The notes below the pieces were generated by a model. It was not told the origin of the DNA, did not search any database, and saw nothing but the letters and a program-made list of their open reading frames with translations. DNA of 49,430 nt from Candidatus Eisenbacteria bacterium (GTDB taxonomy: Bacteria; Eisenbacteria; RBG-16-71-46; JACRLI01), in NCBI GenBank assembly GCA_016235265.1, contig JACRLI010000025.1, forward strand, positions 1 to 49,430, in the 5' to 3' direction. Numbering within the stretch: position 1 is the first letter of the stretch; every line of letters begins with the position of its first letter. Positions 39,049 to 49,430 of the stretch are shown here, in pieces. Made by a program: the position numbers and the translations under genes.

Positions 39049-40164
39049 ATGACGACGCAATCGACTGTCTCCAAGGCGGCCGCGCCCGCCATCCCGAAGA
39101 CCATGCGGGCGCTGGTCAAGCCCGGTCCCCGCGCCGGCGCCGAGCTGCGCACCGTGGAAGTGCCCTCCCCCGGTCCGCGCGACGTGCTGGTGCGCGTGCT
39201 GGCCGCCTCCGTCTGCGGCACCGACCTGCACATCTACAGCTGGGACGAGTGGGCCGCCAGCCGCTTCAAGGCGCCCATGACGTTCGGCCACGAGTTCTGC
39301 GGCGAGATCGTCCAGTGCGGCTCCGAGGTGGAGAACGTGAAGGTGGGCGACTATGTCACCGCCGAGACGCACGTGATCTGCCACACCTGTTACCAGTGCC
39401 GCACCGGCCAGGGCCACGTGTGCGAGAACGTGTCCATCCTGGGGGTGGACCGCCCCGGAATCTTCGCCGACTACGCGGTGATCCCCGCGGAGAACGCGTG
39501 GGTCACCGACCGGCGCTTCCCGCCCGAGATCGCCACGCTGCAGGAGCCCTTCGGCAACGCGGTGCACACCTCGCTCACCGGCCGGCTGACGGCCAAGAGC
39601 GTGCTGGTGAGCGGCTGCGGCCCGCTGGGGCTGTTCTGCGTGGCGTTGTCGAAGTTCGCGGGCGCCTCGCACGTGTTCGCCACGGAGACCCAGCCGCTGC
39701 GCCGCGACCTGGCGAAGAAGGTCGGGGCCACGGCGGTGTTCGACCCGATGACCCAGGACGTGGTGGCCGAGGTGCACCAGCTCACCGGTGGGGCGGGCGT
39801 GGACGTGCTGCTGGAGACCGCGGGAGCGCCCGCGGCCATCGAGTCGGGCTTCAAGTGCCTCAAGTACGCCGGACGGGCCTCCCTGATCGGCCTGCCCAGC
39901 AAACCCTTCCCGTTCGACTTCACCAACCAGGTGATCTTCAAGGGCGCCACGGTGATCGGCATCTCCGGGAGGGAGATGTTCGAGACCTGGTATTCCACCC
40001 GCGCGCTGCTGGAGGGCGGGCTGGACCTCTCGCCGATCATCACCCACAAGCTGCCGCTGGAGGAGTTCGAGAAGGCCTTCCAGCTCATCGCCTCGGGCCA
40101 GTGCGGCAAGATCGTGTTCAAGGTCGCGCCCCCCGAGGCCGGCGGCATCCGGGAGAGTCGATGA
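39049..40164 (+). CDS. tdh: L-threonine 3-dehydrogenase (zinc, MDR family)
   Basis: This 371-residue NAD+-dependent dehydrogenase oxidises threonine to 2-amino-3-ketobutyrate. Catalytic zinc ligands are in SVCGTDLHIY and the GHEFCGE box; the structural zinc has four Cys in ICHTCYQCRTGQGHVCEN. The Rossmann motif is VSGCGPLGLFCVALSKFAG. The first 18 residues (MTTQSTVSKAAAPAIPKT) precede the usual start MRALVKPG; the upstream ATG is kept because GGGAG lies 4-5 nt before it. The stop overlaps the kbl ATG, which makes the Thr-specific assignment much stronger than for MDR proteins in general. Confidence 0.94.
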   Translation: MTTQSTVSKAAAPAIPKTMRALVKPGPRAGAELRTVEVPSPGPRDVLVRVLAASVCGTDLHIYSWDEWAASRFKAPMTFGHEFCGEIVQCGSEVENVKVGDYVTAETHVICHTCYQCRTGQGHVCENVSILGVDRPGIFADYAVIPAENAWVTDRRFPPEIATLQEPFGNAVHTSLTGRLTAKSVLVSGCGPLGLFCVALSKFAGASHVFATETQPLRRDLAKKVGATAVFDPMTQDVVAEVHQLTGGAGVDVLLETAGAPAAIESGFKCLKYAGRASLIGLPSKPFPFDFTNQVIFKGATVIGISGREMFETWYSTRALLEGGLDLSPIITHKLPLEEFEKAFQLIASGQCGKIVFKVAPPEAGGIRESR

Positions 40165-41372
40165 CCGCCACCGGCGGATTCCAGGGCAATCGCCGGTTCG
40201 AAGACCAGCTGGGCGGCGAACTGGATGCGCTCAGATCCCAGGGGCTGTACCGGAAGCTGCGGGTGCTGGAGGGCGGGCAGGAGGCCGAATGCACCTTCGA
40301 CGGCCGCCGCGTGATCAACCTCTCCTCCAACAACTACCTCGGGCTCACCACGCACCCGAAGCTGCGCGCGGCGGCGCTGGAGTTCGTGCAGCGGCTGGGG
40401 GTGGGCTCCGGCTCGGTGCGCACCATCGCCGGAACCATGAAGGACCACATGGAGCTGGAGCGCCGCCTCGCGGCGTTCAAGCACACCGAGGCCTGCGTGG
40501 TGTTCCAGTCGGGTTTCACCGCCAACGCCGGCACGGTCTCCGCGGTGCTGGGCAAGGACGACCTGATCATCAGCGACTCGCTCAACCACGCCAGCATCAT
40601 TGACGGCTGCCGGCTGAGCAAGGCGCCGATCAAGGTCTTCCCCCACAAGGACGTGGAGGCCGCCAAGCAGATCCTCGAGGAGCACCGCCACCACCCGGGG
40701 CGCAAGCTGCTGATCACCGACGGGGTGTTCTCCATGGACGGCGACATCGGCGCGCTGCCGGAGCTGTGCGAGCTGGCGAGGCACTACGATTGCATCATGA
40801 TGGTGGATGACGCCCACGCCAGCGGCGTGCTGGGCCGCAACGGGCGCGGCACCGTGGACCACTTCGACCTGCACGGCAGAGTGGACATCCAGGTGGGCAC
40901 GCTGTCCAAGGCGGTGGGCGCGCTGGGGGGCTACGTGGCGGGCTCGAAGCGGCTGATCGAGTACCTGTACCACCGTGCGCGGCCCTTCCTGTTCTCCACC
41001 TCCCACCCGCCGGCGGTGGTGGGCGCGTGCCTGGCGGCGCTCGACGTGCTGGAGAACGAGCCCCGGCTCATCGAGACGCTGTGGGACAACACGCGCTACT
41101 TCAAGGCCGGCCTGAAGCGGCTGGGATTCGACACCGGGCTGAGCGAGACCCCCATCACGCCGGTGATCGCCGGGGACACCGAGCTGGGCATGCGCCTCTC
41201 GGACGAACTGTTCGCCGAGGGAGTGTTCGCGCAGGGCATCGGCTTCCCCACCGTGGCCCGGGACAAGGCCCGGGTGCGGACCATCGTGACCGCCACGCAC
41301 ACCAGGGAGCAGCTCGACCGCGCGCTGGCGGCGTTCGAGAAAGTGGGACGGAAGCTGGGGCTGATCGCGTAG
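40161..41372 (+). CDS. kbl: 2-amino-3-ketobutyrate CoA ligase (glycine C-acetyltransferase)
   Basis: This is a 403-residue alpha-oxoamine synthase of PLP fold-type I. It cleaves 2-amino-3-ketobutyrate with CoA to glycine and acetyl-CoA. The PLP lysine is K250 in VGTLSKAVGALGGY, with NLSSNNYLGLTTHP, VDDAHASGVLGRNGRG and GSGSVRTIAGT as other motifs. The ATG overlaps the tdh stop (ATGA) and GGGAGAG is the RBS. With the divergent gcv operon it forms a threonine-to-glycine-to-C1 module. Related synthases (KBL/BioF/HemA) share the fold; the tdh partner decides. Confidence 0.96.
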   Translation: MTATGGFQGNRRFEDQLGGELDALRSQGLYRKLRVLEGGQEAECTFDGRRVINLSSNNYLGLTTHPKLRAAALEFVQRLGVGSGSVRTIAGTMKDHMELERRLAAFKHTEACVVFQSGFTANAGTVSAVLGKDDLIISDSLNHASIIDGCRLSKAPIKVFPHKDVEAAKQILEEHRHHPGRKLLITDGVFSMDGDIGALPELCELARHYDCIMMVDDAHASGVLGRNGRGTVDHFDLHGRVDIQVGTLSKAVGALGGYVAGSKRLIEYLYHRARPFLFSTSHPPAVVGACLAALDVLENEPRLIETLWDNTRYFKAGLKRLGFDTGLSETPITPVIAGDTELGMRLSDELFAEGVFAQGIGFPTVARDKARVRTIVTATHTREQLDRALAAFEKVGRKLGLIA

Positions 41373-41386
41373 AGCTCGGCGTGGAG

Positions 41387-41412
41387 GCCCCGCCTGCGAG
41401 GCGGGGCTTTCC
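41387..41412 (+). terminator. Terminator after kbl
   Basis: GCCCCGCCT pairs perfectly with AGGCGGGGC across a 3-nt loop and is followed by TTTCC. It lies 15 nt after the kbl stop codon. Confidence 0.65.
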
Positions 41413-41431
41413 GTACCCGGAGGAATGGCGG

Positions 41432-42772
41432 ATGAAGGCACGGTCGCGACGGGGCTCCCGTCTCCGAGGTTGGGTGTGGCTGGTCGCCGCGGCTGTCGCG
41501 GGCGCCGGGCTGCCCGGCGGCGCCGCGGCGCAGGCCGGCTTCCCCGTCACCTTTCTGGACCCTTCGCCGCGATCCAGGGCGATGGGCGGCACCGGGGTGG
41601 CCGTGCCAGGGGCCGACGCCTTCGGGCCGCACCTCAACCCCGCGCACCTTTCCGACGCGAAGGGACTCACCTGGGCCCGCTCCCGTACGCGCCTGGTGCC
41701 GCGACTCGCGGACGATGTCGAGCTCCGTTCGGATGCCCTGACGCTGGGGGCCGCGGACGTGGGCCTGAGCCTGGGCGGCCGCCCGTTCAATTCCCTGGGC
41801 GGCACGGTGCTGGACTACGGCGCGGTGCCGGCCCTGGGTGAGAACGGGATGGACACCACCGGTCTCCGGCGCAGCTACGAGGAAGTCCGTGATTTCGGCC
41901 TCGCCTTCCGGGTGTTCTCCACGGCGCGGGGGCTTGCCGGCCTCGCGGGTTGGAAGCTCCCTCCCATCCACCGCTACGCGGACCTGGCGATCGGTTGGCG
42001 CTGGAAGAGGTTCCATTCCACGGTGCCCCTGGTCTACCCGTGGCCGCCACCGGATTCGGTGCAGGGCACGGCGCGCGATTTCGGCCTGCGCCTGCGCGTG
42101 AGCCCGGTGCACGACCTCGCCGGCGAGGTGCGGGACGGCCGCGAGTCGGACGGCGGGCGGCTGCGCGCGATCGGGGGCGTCGCGGTGGACCTGTACGCCG
42201 GTGTGAGTTGGACCAATTCGCACGGCGACACGGTGCTCGCGACCCGCTTCGCCCCCGAGCCCGGCGTGGTTCCGACCGCGTTGCGGCGCACCGGTTACGG
42301 GCTCCGCGTCACGACGGGGCTCCCGGCCTTCCTGCAGGCGGACGAGTTCGGCGAGTCCCCGGGCCTGGCCCGGTGGCTGGGCCCCACGTTCACGTTCACG
42401 GTGGCGGGTGAAGTCGTTTCGCAGCGGCACCGCCCCGCGATCATGACCTTCGTGGGGCGGCCCGATCCGGTGTACGAGCGGAGCGCCACGGGCTGGGGCG
42501 CCGAGCTGACCGCGCTGGGAGTGCTGGCGCTGCGCGCCGGCCACATGGACGAGTCCGCTTCGATGGGCGTCACCGGCGGCACGTGGGGCTTCGGGTTGAA
42601 CCTGCACTACGCGGACGCCGTGGCGGTGCGCTACGACCGGGCGTCCTACCCCCTGCCGTACTTCGCGGAGCCCGGCGAGGCCGCCGGCGGCGCGCGCATG
42701 CGCGCCCATCCGTGGAGCTGGCGCGTGGACGTGAATCCCTACGGGGTGCTGAAGGTCCTCCTGGGCGAGTAG
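41432..42772 (+). CDS. Putative outer-membrane beta-barrel protein, PorV/UPF0164-like
   Basis: This is a 446-residue secreted protein of unknown function. The N-terminal signal peptide ends in GGAAAQA, after which RSRAMGGTGVAVPGADAFGPHLNPA matches the consensus that opens PorV/UPF0164/FadL-like barrels (xAMGGxxVAxxxDxxAxxxNPA). The rest alternates short Gly/aromatic beta-strands with polar loops and ends in a strand (WRVDVNPYGVLKVLLGE). GGAGG at 41419-41423 supports the ATG at 41432. No named partner gene lies beside it. The barrel reading is from sequence pattern only. Confidence 0.65.
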   Translation: MKARSRRGSRLRGWVWLVAAAVAGAGLPGGAAAQAGFPVTFLDPSPRSRAMGGTGVAVPGADAFGPHLNPAHLSDAKGLTWARSRTRLVPRLADDVELRSDALTLGAADVGLSLGGRPFNSLGGTVLDYGAVPALGENGMDTTGLRRSYEEVRDFGLAFRVFSTARGLAGLAGWKLPPIHRYADLAIGWRWKRFHSTVPLVYPWPPPDSVQGTARDFGLRLRVSPVHDLAGEVRDGRESDGGRLRAIGGVAVDLYAGVSWTNSHGDTVLATRFAPEPGVVPTALRRTGYGLRVTTGLPAFLQADEFGESPGLARWLGPTFTFTVAGEVVSQRHRPAIMTFVGRPDPVYERSATGWGAELTALGVLALRAGHMDESASMGVTGGTWGFGLNLHYADAVAVRYDRASYPLPYFAEPGEAAGGARMRAHPWSWRVDVNPYGVLKVLLGE

Positions 42773-42810
42773 GCCGGGCGCGAACGCCGGACCTGCAGGA
42801 ACGCCCGGGC

Positions 42811-42826
42811 CAGGCATTCATGCCTG
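42811..42826. terminator. Short palindrome between convergent genes
   Basis: CAGGCAT-TC-ATGCCTG lies in the 75-nt gap between the barrel gene (plus) and uvrA (minus). It might act as a bidirectional terminator, but the loop is too small and no T-run follows. Confidence 0.25.
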
Positions 42827-42847
42827 ACCCACAGCAACTCGCCCGGT

Positions 42848-45685
<2,838 letters not shown>

Positions 45686-45739
45686 GGTCTGGCTCACCTG
45701 GGAAGAAGTGTCGTCGGAGGAACCCGGACGGACACCGGC

Positions 45740-45768
45740 ATGGTAAGGCCCCGGCGGCGAGTCCGCAA
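45740..45768 (-). promoter_or_regulatory. Candidate sigma70-type promoter of uvrA
   Basis: TTGCGG, a 17-nt spacer and TACCAT on the minus strand, giving a leader of about 48 nt. The match is moderate. No LexA-type palindrome was seen. Confidence 0.45.
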
Positions 45769-45864
45769 CCCATGCGGCGGGCATGGTGCCGGGGGCCGGC
45801 GCGGCCGCGGGCCCTCCCGGTTGGATGCAGTCCGCCCGCTCCGGGCCCGGTTCGCTCTGCGTTG

Positions 45865-45894
45865 TTGAGGAGCGGGCCTTTCCGCGCCTATACT
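45865..45894 (+). promoter_or_regulatory. Candidate promoter giving a leaderless glycosyltransferase mRNA
   Basis: TTGAGG, an 18-nt spacer and TATACT on the plus strand. The -10 ends 6 nt before the ATG at 45901, so transcription would begin at or next to the start codon and no Shine-Dalgarno is available. Confidence 0.55.
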
Positions 45895-45900
45895 GCCGCC

Positions 45901-47538
45901 ATGCGATTCGTGAAGGCCCTCGCGCTGGGTGCCGCCTTCTTCGCGCTGTGCTGGCTGGTGGGCGGATGGGGGCTGCCGTCCGCGGAGCGCGCCGCGTTCT
46001 ACCCGGGTGACGCCCCGGTGCATTACGCGCGCTCCGGCGCTCCGGGCGCGTACGTGACCGGGCCGGCCAAGTCCTTCCACCCCGACGAGGCATCCATCCT
46101 GGGGGCGCTGGCCGCCATGCGGCCGTCGGCGCGCGACTTCAACCCGCACTTCTTCAACTACCCCAGCCTGCACATCTACGCCGTGGGCGGGGCGCTGGCG
46201 CTGGCGCAGAACCGCCGCTGGATCCCCGCCTCGAGGGACGCCGCGCACTACCTGGCCTCCCCCGCGGATGCCGCGAAGCTGTACCGCACGGGGCGGGCCG
46301 TGAGCGCCCTCTGGGCGGCCGTCCTGCTGATGGCGCTCTACTTCGCCTCCGAGGCGGGCCTGGCCGCCGCGCTGATCCTGGCGTGCGCGCCACTGTTCCT
46401 GGCCTGCGCCGCGAGCATGACCGTGGACATGGCCGCGGCCAGCCTGGCCACGGTGGCCGCGCTGGCGGCGGCCCGATCGCGCGCCCCGGGCCGCTGGCAT
46501 GCGCTCGGGCTGGGCCTTCTGGCCGGGCTGGCCGCTTCCGCCAAGTACCCCGCCGCAATCGCGTTCCTGCCGGTGGCCTACGCCTGCGTGGGCCCGGCCC
46601 AGCGAGCTCGCGACCGCGCCGGGTCGCTGATGACCGCCACGGTGGGCGCCCTGGGCGGCTTCCTGGCGGGCACGCCCTATGCGCTCCTCTCGCCCGCCGA
46701 GTTCCTGGCGGGAGTGCGGGCGGAGTGGGGACATGGCTCCGCCGCCCACGGCTACCAGTTCATGGACGCGGGGCCCGCGTGGCGCTTCCACCTGGACCAC
46801 ACCTTCCTCTCCGGCTGCGGGCTGCCCTTCACGCTCTTCCTGGTCGGAATGCTCGGCTGCCTGCTGGACTTCAACGCGCGGCGGCAGGCGTTGTTCCTGT
46901 TCAGCGCCGCGTGGGTGGCCCTGCTGCTCTCCGCGAACCTGCACTTCGCCCGCTACGCCCTGCCGGCGCTGCCGGTGGCCGCGCTGCTGGCCGCCGAGGG
47001 CTGGGCCCTGCTGCTGGCGCGGCTGGGCGCGGACCGCGGACCGATGTCGGGAATCCTGGCGGCGCTCCCGATCCTGCCCCAGGGGGCCCTCGCGCTGGCG
47101 TATGTGCTGGTGATGCTCGGGCCCGATCCCCGGCTCCTGGCGGCAAGGGCCATCGCGGGCTGGCCGGCCGGGACGCGCGTGCACCTGCTGGAGCCGCCGT
47201 ACTTCACCACCCCTCCCATGGACCTCTCGCGCCTGGATGTGCGCGTGGGCCCGCTGGACCTCGATACGCTCCGAACCTATGCCCCGCAGGCCGTGGTGGC
47301 ATCGGAGTTCGAGCTGCGGGACCTGGCGCGGCTGGGATCCAGGTTGCCGTCGCAGTCCCGGGCCGCGACCGCGCTGCTCACGCCCCGGGACACGCTGCGG
47401 GCCGGGGCGGAGGCATGGGTCGGCACGGAGTTCGCCCGCCCCGCCACGCTGGCCGGCTGGTCGGCCCCCACGCGCGCCGAGCCCCAGGAGCTGGTGATGC
47501 TGCATCCCACCATCTACGTATGGCGCCGGCTCTATTGA
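45901..47538 (+). CDS. GT-C-fold membrane glycosyltransferase (ArnT/PMT-like), copy 1
   Basis: This is a 545-residue polytopic membrane protein. The acidic motif KSFHPDEAS in the first periplasmic loop, followed by [18 protein letters not shown], is the DE motif region of polyprenyl-phosphate-sugar-dependent GT39/GT83-like transferases. About ten hydrophobic helices follow and a soluble C-terminal domain begins near residue 400. It would transfer a sugar from a lipid carrier to lipid or protein in the periplasm; donor and acceptor are unknown. The ATG at 45901 lies immediately after a promoter. The second copy follows with a short overlap. Confidence 0.8.
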   Translation: MRFVKALALGAAFFALCWLVGGWGLPSAERAAFYPGDAPVHYARSGAPGAYVTGPAKSFHPDEASILGALAAMRPSARDFNPHFFNYPSLHIYAVGGALALAQNRRWIPASRDAAHYLASPADAAKLYRTGRAVSALWAAVLLMALYFASEAGLAAALILACAPLFLACAASMTVDMAAASLATVAALAAARSRAPGRWHALGLGLLAGLAASAKYPAAIAFLPVAYACVGPAQRARDRAGSLMTATVGALGGFLAGTPYALLSPAEFLAGVRAEWGHGSAAHGYQFMDAGPAWRFHLDHTFLSGCGLPFTLFLVGMLGCLLDFNARRQALFLFSAAWVALLLSANLHFARYALPALPVAALLAAEGWALLLARLGADRGPMSGILAALPILPQGALALAYVLVMLGPDPRLLAARAIAGWPAGTRVHLLEPPYFTTPPMDLSRLDVRVGPLDLDTLRTYAPQAVVASEFELRDLARLGSRLPSQSRAATALLTPRDTLRAGAEAWVGTEFARPATLAGWSAPTRAEPQELVMLHPTIYVWRRLY

Positions 47539-49277
47539 ACTCGCCGCCCGGCGGACCGGCGCGTCCCGGGGCCGGTCAGACCGTGCCGCGCGTGGGCGAA
47601 TCGGAGGTCCGTCCCTTCGATCCGCGCAGCTGGCCCCGGGAGCTGTGGCTGGTGCTCGCTGCCGCACTGCTGCTGCGCCTCCCGGGCATCCACTACGGGC
47701 TGCCCTCGCTCTTCTACCACCACGACGAGCCGCAGATCGTGCTCCGCGCCCTGCGCTTCGGCACCGGGGACTTCAATCCCCACGCTTTCCGCTGGCCCGG
47801 CACGTGGCACATGGACCTGATGTTCCTGTGCTACGTGGCGCTGTTCGCGGCCGGCCGGCTGGCCGGCGCGTGGCAGGGGGCCGCCGAGTTCGCGGCGCAG
47901 TACTTCGCGGATCCGTCCGTCTTCTACCTGGTCGGACGCGGCGTCTCGCTGCTGCTCGGCCTGGCCACGGTGCCCCTCATGTGGGCGCTGGCGGCGCGGG
48001 CTGCCGGCCCGCGCGCGGCGCCGTGGGCGGCCTTGATGCTGGCGGTCAACTGGCTCCACGCGGACATGTCGCGGGTGACCGTTCCCACCGTGCCGATGTG
48101 CTTCTGGAGCACCCTGGCGCTGTACGCGATGTCGGCCCCGCCGCCCTTCCGCACCCGTCGCAGCCTGGGGTTGGGGCTGGCGTGCGGGTTCTCGGCGGCG
48201 TGTCTGTACTACGGCGGATGGACGCTGCTGGCGTGGCCGGGCATCCTGGCGGCCCGGGAGGGCGGCGGCTGGGTGCGGCGCCTCCGGGCGGCGATCGGTG
48301 CGCCGTTCTGGCTGGCTGTCGCGGGGGCGGCGGGTGGATTCCTGCTGGCGTGTCCGTGGGCGGTGCTGGACGCCCGTGCATTCCTGCACGACCTGGTGTT
48401 CGTGAACGCCCAGTACGCCACCTGGCAGGGCGCGGTGCCGCGCGTGCTCCTGCCGCTGGTGAATGTCTACGAAGTCACCTGCCTGGTGCTCCCGGAGCTG
48501 CTGGGCTGGCCCGCGTGGCTGCTGGCGCCCGCCGGGGCGGTGGTGGCGTGGCGGAGCGGGTCGGCCTGGGCGCGCGGGGCGCTGGTCTTCGCGGCCGCCT
48601 TCGCCGCGCTGCTGCTGCTGTCGCGCTACCAGATGCCGCGCTACGCCATGCCGCTGCTCCCGCTGGCGTGCGTCTACGCGGGTGCGGCCCTGGCGGCGCT
48701 GCCGCCCCGTCGCGGCTTGCTGCCCGCCGTCGCGGCGCTGGCGTTGGGCTGGTGTCTGGTTGATTCGGGGCGCGTGGCCCTCGACCGCACCCGGCCGGAC
48801 ACCCGGGAGCTGGCCAAGGCCTGGGTGGAAGCGCACCTCGCCCCCGGCTCGCGGATCGTGCTGGACGCCCTGCACCACCGCAACACCTTCACTGCCCCCC
48901 TGGACATGACCCCGGGCAACGTGCGCGACAGGCTGGCGCGGCTGGCCTCCGGCCCCGCGGCGTATGGCTCCGCGGAGGCCTATCGCCTGTACTACGAGCA
49001 CCTGCTGCGGCACCCGGGGCCGCGCCCCTACGACCAGGAGTGGACCGAGGCCGGGGAGCGCATCCGCTCCCTCGAGGAATACCGGCTCCAGGGCTTCCGC
49101 TACGCGATGGTGTCCAGCCTGGTGTACGCCGGCTACCGGCACCACGGAGAGTGGGAGGCCAACGCCCCCGGCCGCTTCTACGGCGGCCTGGAGCGCGGGG
49201 CGCGGCTGCTCGCGGAGTTTCCCGGCGACCGCTTCCTCCATCCCGGGCCCACCATCCGGATCTACGAACTGAGATAG
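47520..49277 (+). CDS. GT-C-fold membrane glycosyltransferase (ArnT/PMT-like), copy 2
   Basis: This is a 585-residue polytopic membrane protein homologous to its upstream neighbour. The DE motif reads FYHHDEPQIVLRALRFGTGDFNPHAFRWPG, parallel to [15 protein letters not shown]...[10 protein letters not shown] in copy 1. About ten membrane helices lead to a soluble C-terminal region (DHALHHRNTFTAPLDMTPGN-like). The start is uncertain: ATG at 47520 overlaps copy 1 by 19 nt, whereas TTG at 47535 would give a 4-nt TTGA overlap like others in the window. Neither has a clear Shine-Dalgarno. Both copies probably act in the same surface-glycan or protein-glycosylation pathway. Confidence 0.78.
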   Translation: MAPALLNSPPGGPARPGAGQTVPRVGESEVRPFDPRSWPRELWLVLAAALLLRLPGIHYGLPSLFYHHDEPQIVLRALRFGTGDFNPHAFRWPGTWHMDLMFLCYVALFAAGRLAGAWQGAAEFAAQYFADPSVFYLVGRGVSLLLGLATVPLMWALAARAAGPRAAPWAALMLAVNWLHADMSRVTVPTVPMCFWSTLALYAMSAPPPFRTRRSLGLGLACGFSAACLYYGGWTLLAWPGILAAREGGGWVRRLRAAIGAPFWLAVAGAAGGFLLACPWAVLDARAFLHDLVFVNAQYATWQGAVPRVLLPLVNVYEVTCLVLPELLGWPAWLLAPAGAVVAWRSGSAWARGALVFAAAFAALLLLSRYQMPRYAMPLLPLACVYAGAALAALPPRRGLLPAVAALALGWCLVDSGRVALDRTRPDTRELAKAWVEAHLAPGSRIVLDALHHRNTFTAPLDMTPGNVRDRLARLASGPAAYGSAEAYRLYYEHLLRHPGPRPYDQEWTEAGERIRSLEEYRLQGFRYAMVSSLVYAGYRHHGEWEANAPGRFYGGLERGARLLAEFPGDRFLHPGPTIRIYELR

Positions 49278-49290
49278 CCGCGGCGGCGGG

Positions 49291-49430
49291 ATCGGGTAGC
49301 CGGGGGCCGCAAGGCCCCCAGCTCCCACACCACCGTACGTGCCGTTCGGCATACGGCGGTTCAGTTAGAGTGCATGAGGTGTTGATGCTCGCCAAGGAAG
49401 CTCAGGAGCCCGTAGGTGGCCAGTTGGGCG
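49291..49430 (-). mobile_element. 3' end of a group II (class C-like) intron, truncated by the window edge
   Basis: On the minus strand, 49360-49329 folds as intron domain V: ACCGCCGUAUGCC and GGCACGUACGGUGGU pair with a 2-nt AC bulge and a GAAC loop, and CGC stands at the catalytic-triad position as in class C introns. Domain VI follows at 49326-49294 (GGGAGCUGGGGGCC / GGCCCCCGGCUACCC), with a single bulged A at 49297 as the branch point. The predicted 3' splice site follows CCCGAT at 49291. The intron lies antisense to the second glycosyltransferase, 13 nt past its stop codon. The remainder, including most of the reverse transcriptase, is beyond the window. Confidence 0.8.
49361..49430 (-). 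CDS. C-terminal end of a probable intron-encoded protein (partial)
   Basis: An open frame enters from the right edge and ends ...ATYGLLSFLGEHQHLMHSN before a TGA whose last base abuts domain V. In class C introns the reverse transcriptase/maturase ORF commonly ends right at domain V, so the position fits. The 22 visible residues are too few to recognise a domain. Confidence 0.35.
   Translation of the reverse strand, partial: AQLATYGLLSFLGEHQHLMHSN

Noticed and set aside
49294..49326. Rho-independent terminator after the second glycosyltransferase
   Set aside because: The GC hairpin has no T-run on either strand and fits as domain VI of the group II intron, with the bulged A and adjoining domain V.

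Overview
The window is a GC-rich stretch (about 70 % G+C by eye) of bacterial chromosome, tightly packed and mostly minus-strand. The organism looks Gram-negative and not a proteobacterium. Supporting traits are a secreted S8 protease with a C-terminal FlgD-Ig/T9SS-like sorting domain, a PorV-like outer-membrane barrel, two-subunit glycine decarboxylase, ScpAB, a 33-residue basic COX24-like protein and a bacterial microcompartment locus. I would guess the FCB/Candidatus Eisenbacteria region of the tree. This is inference; no 16S gene or phylogenetic marker was compared. Many genes start with GTG or TTG, and sixteen neighbouring pairs overlap by exactly 4 nt (GTGA or ATGA). Credible promoters follow TTGAC(A/G)-N17/18-TAtAaT.

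Layout: 1-320 is the 3' flank of rpsA, with no recognised gene. 321-12050 (minus) is one twelve-gene run from a promoter at 12093-12121: M50 peptidase, trpS, scpA, scpB, rluB, pheA, hisC, tyrA, aroA, cmk, plsC, rpsA. It joins tRNA charging, chromosome condensation, rRNA modification, the Phe/Tyr branch, lipid acylation and ribosomal protein S1. 12216-14762 is a secreted subtilase. 15099-15174 is tRNA-Ala(GGC) with its own promoter and terminator. 15214-18148 holds a PilZ protein, an RNase R-type exonuclease, the 33-aa basic protein and an HU-like protein.

18253-22377 (minus) is a compact microcompartment operon: two BMC-H, two BMC-P, one double-domain BMC-T, one CoA-acylating aldehyde dehydrogenase with an encapsulation-type N-terminal helix, and a translationally coupled SppA protease. 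No signature lyase, alcohol dehydrogenase or phosphotransacylase is present. The 595-nt region upstream of it carries a near-perfect sigma54-type promoter, nested inverted repeats, a 13-bp hairpin and a second, sigma70-like promoter candidate.

22973-31707 (minus) is an OppABCDF-type ABC importer operon that continues with a P1B-4 metal ATPase and a TIM-barrel protein. 31841-34145 (minus) is pilT followed by a DUF4388 protein whose second half looks like a degenerate PilT. 34362-38795 (minus) is gcvT-gcvH-gcvPA-gcvPB, diverging from tdh-kbl (39049-41372, plus). Together these could convert threonine to glycine and acetyl-CoA, and glycine to CO2, ammonia and methylene-THF. 41432-42772 is an orphan PorV-like outer-membrane protein, 42848-45685 (minus) is uvrA, and 45901-49277 (plus) holds two tandem GT-C membrane glycosyltransferases. 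The right edge cuts into a group II (class C-like) intron on the minus strand; its domains V and VI are visible at 49291-49360.
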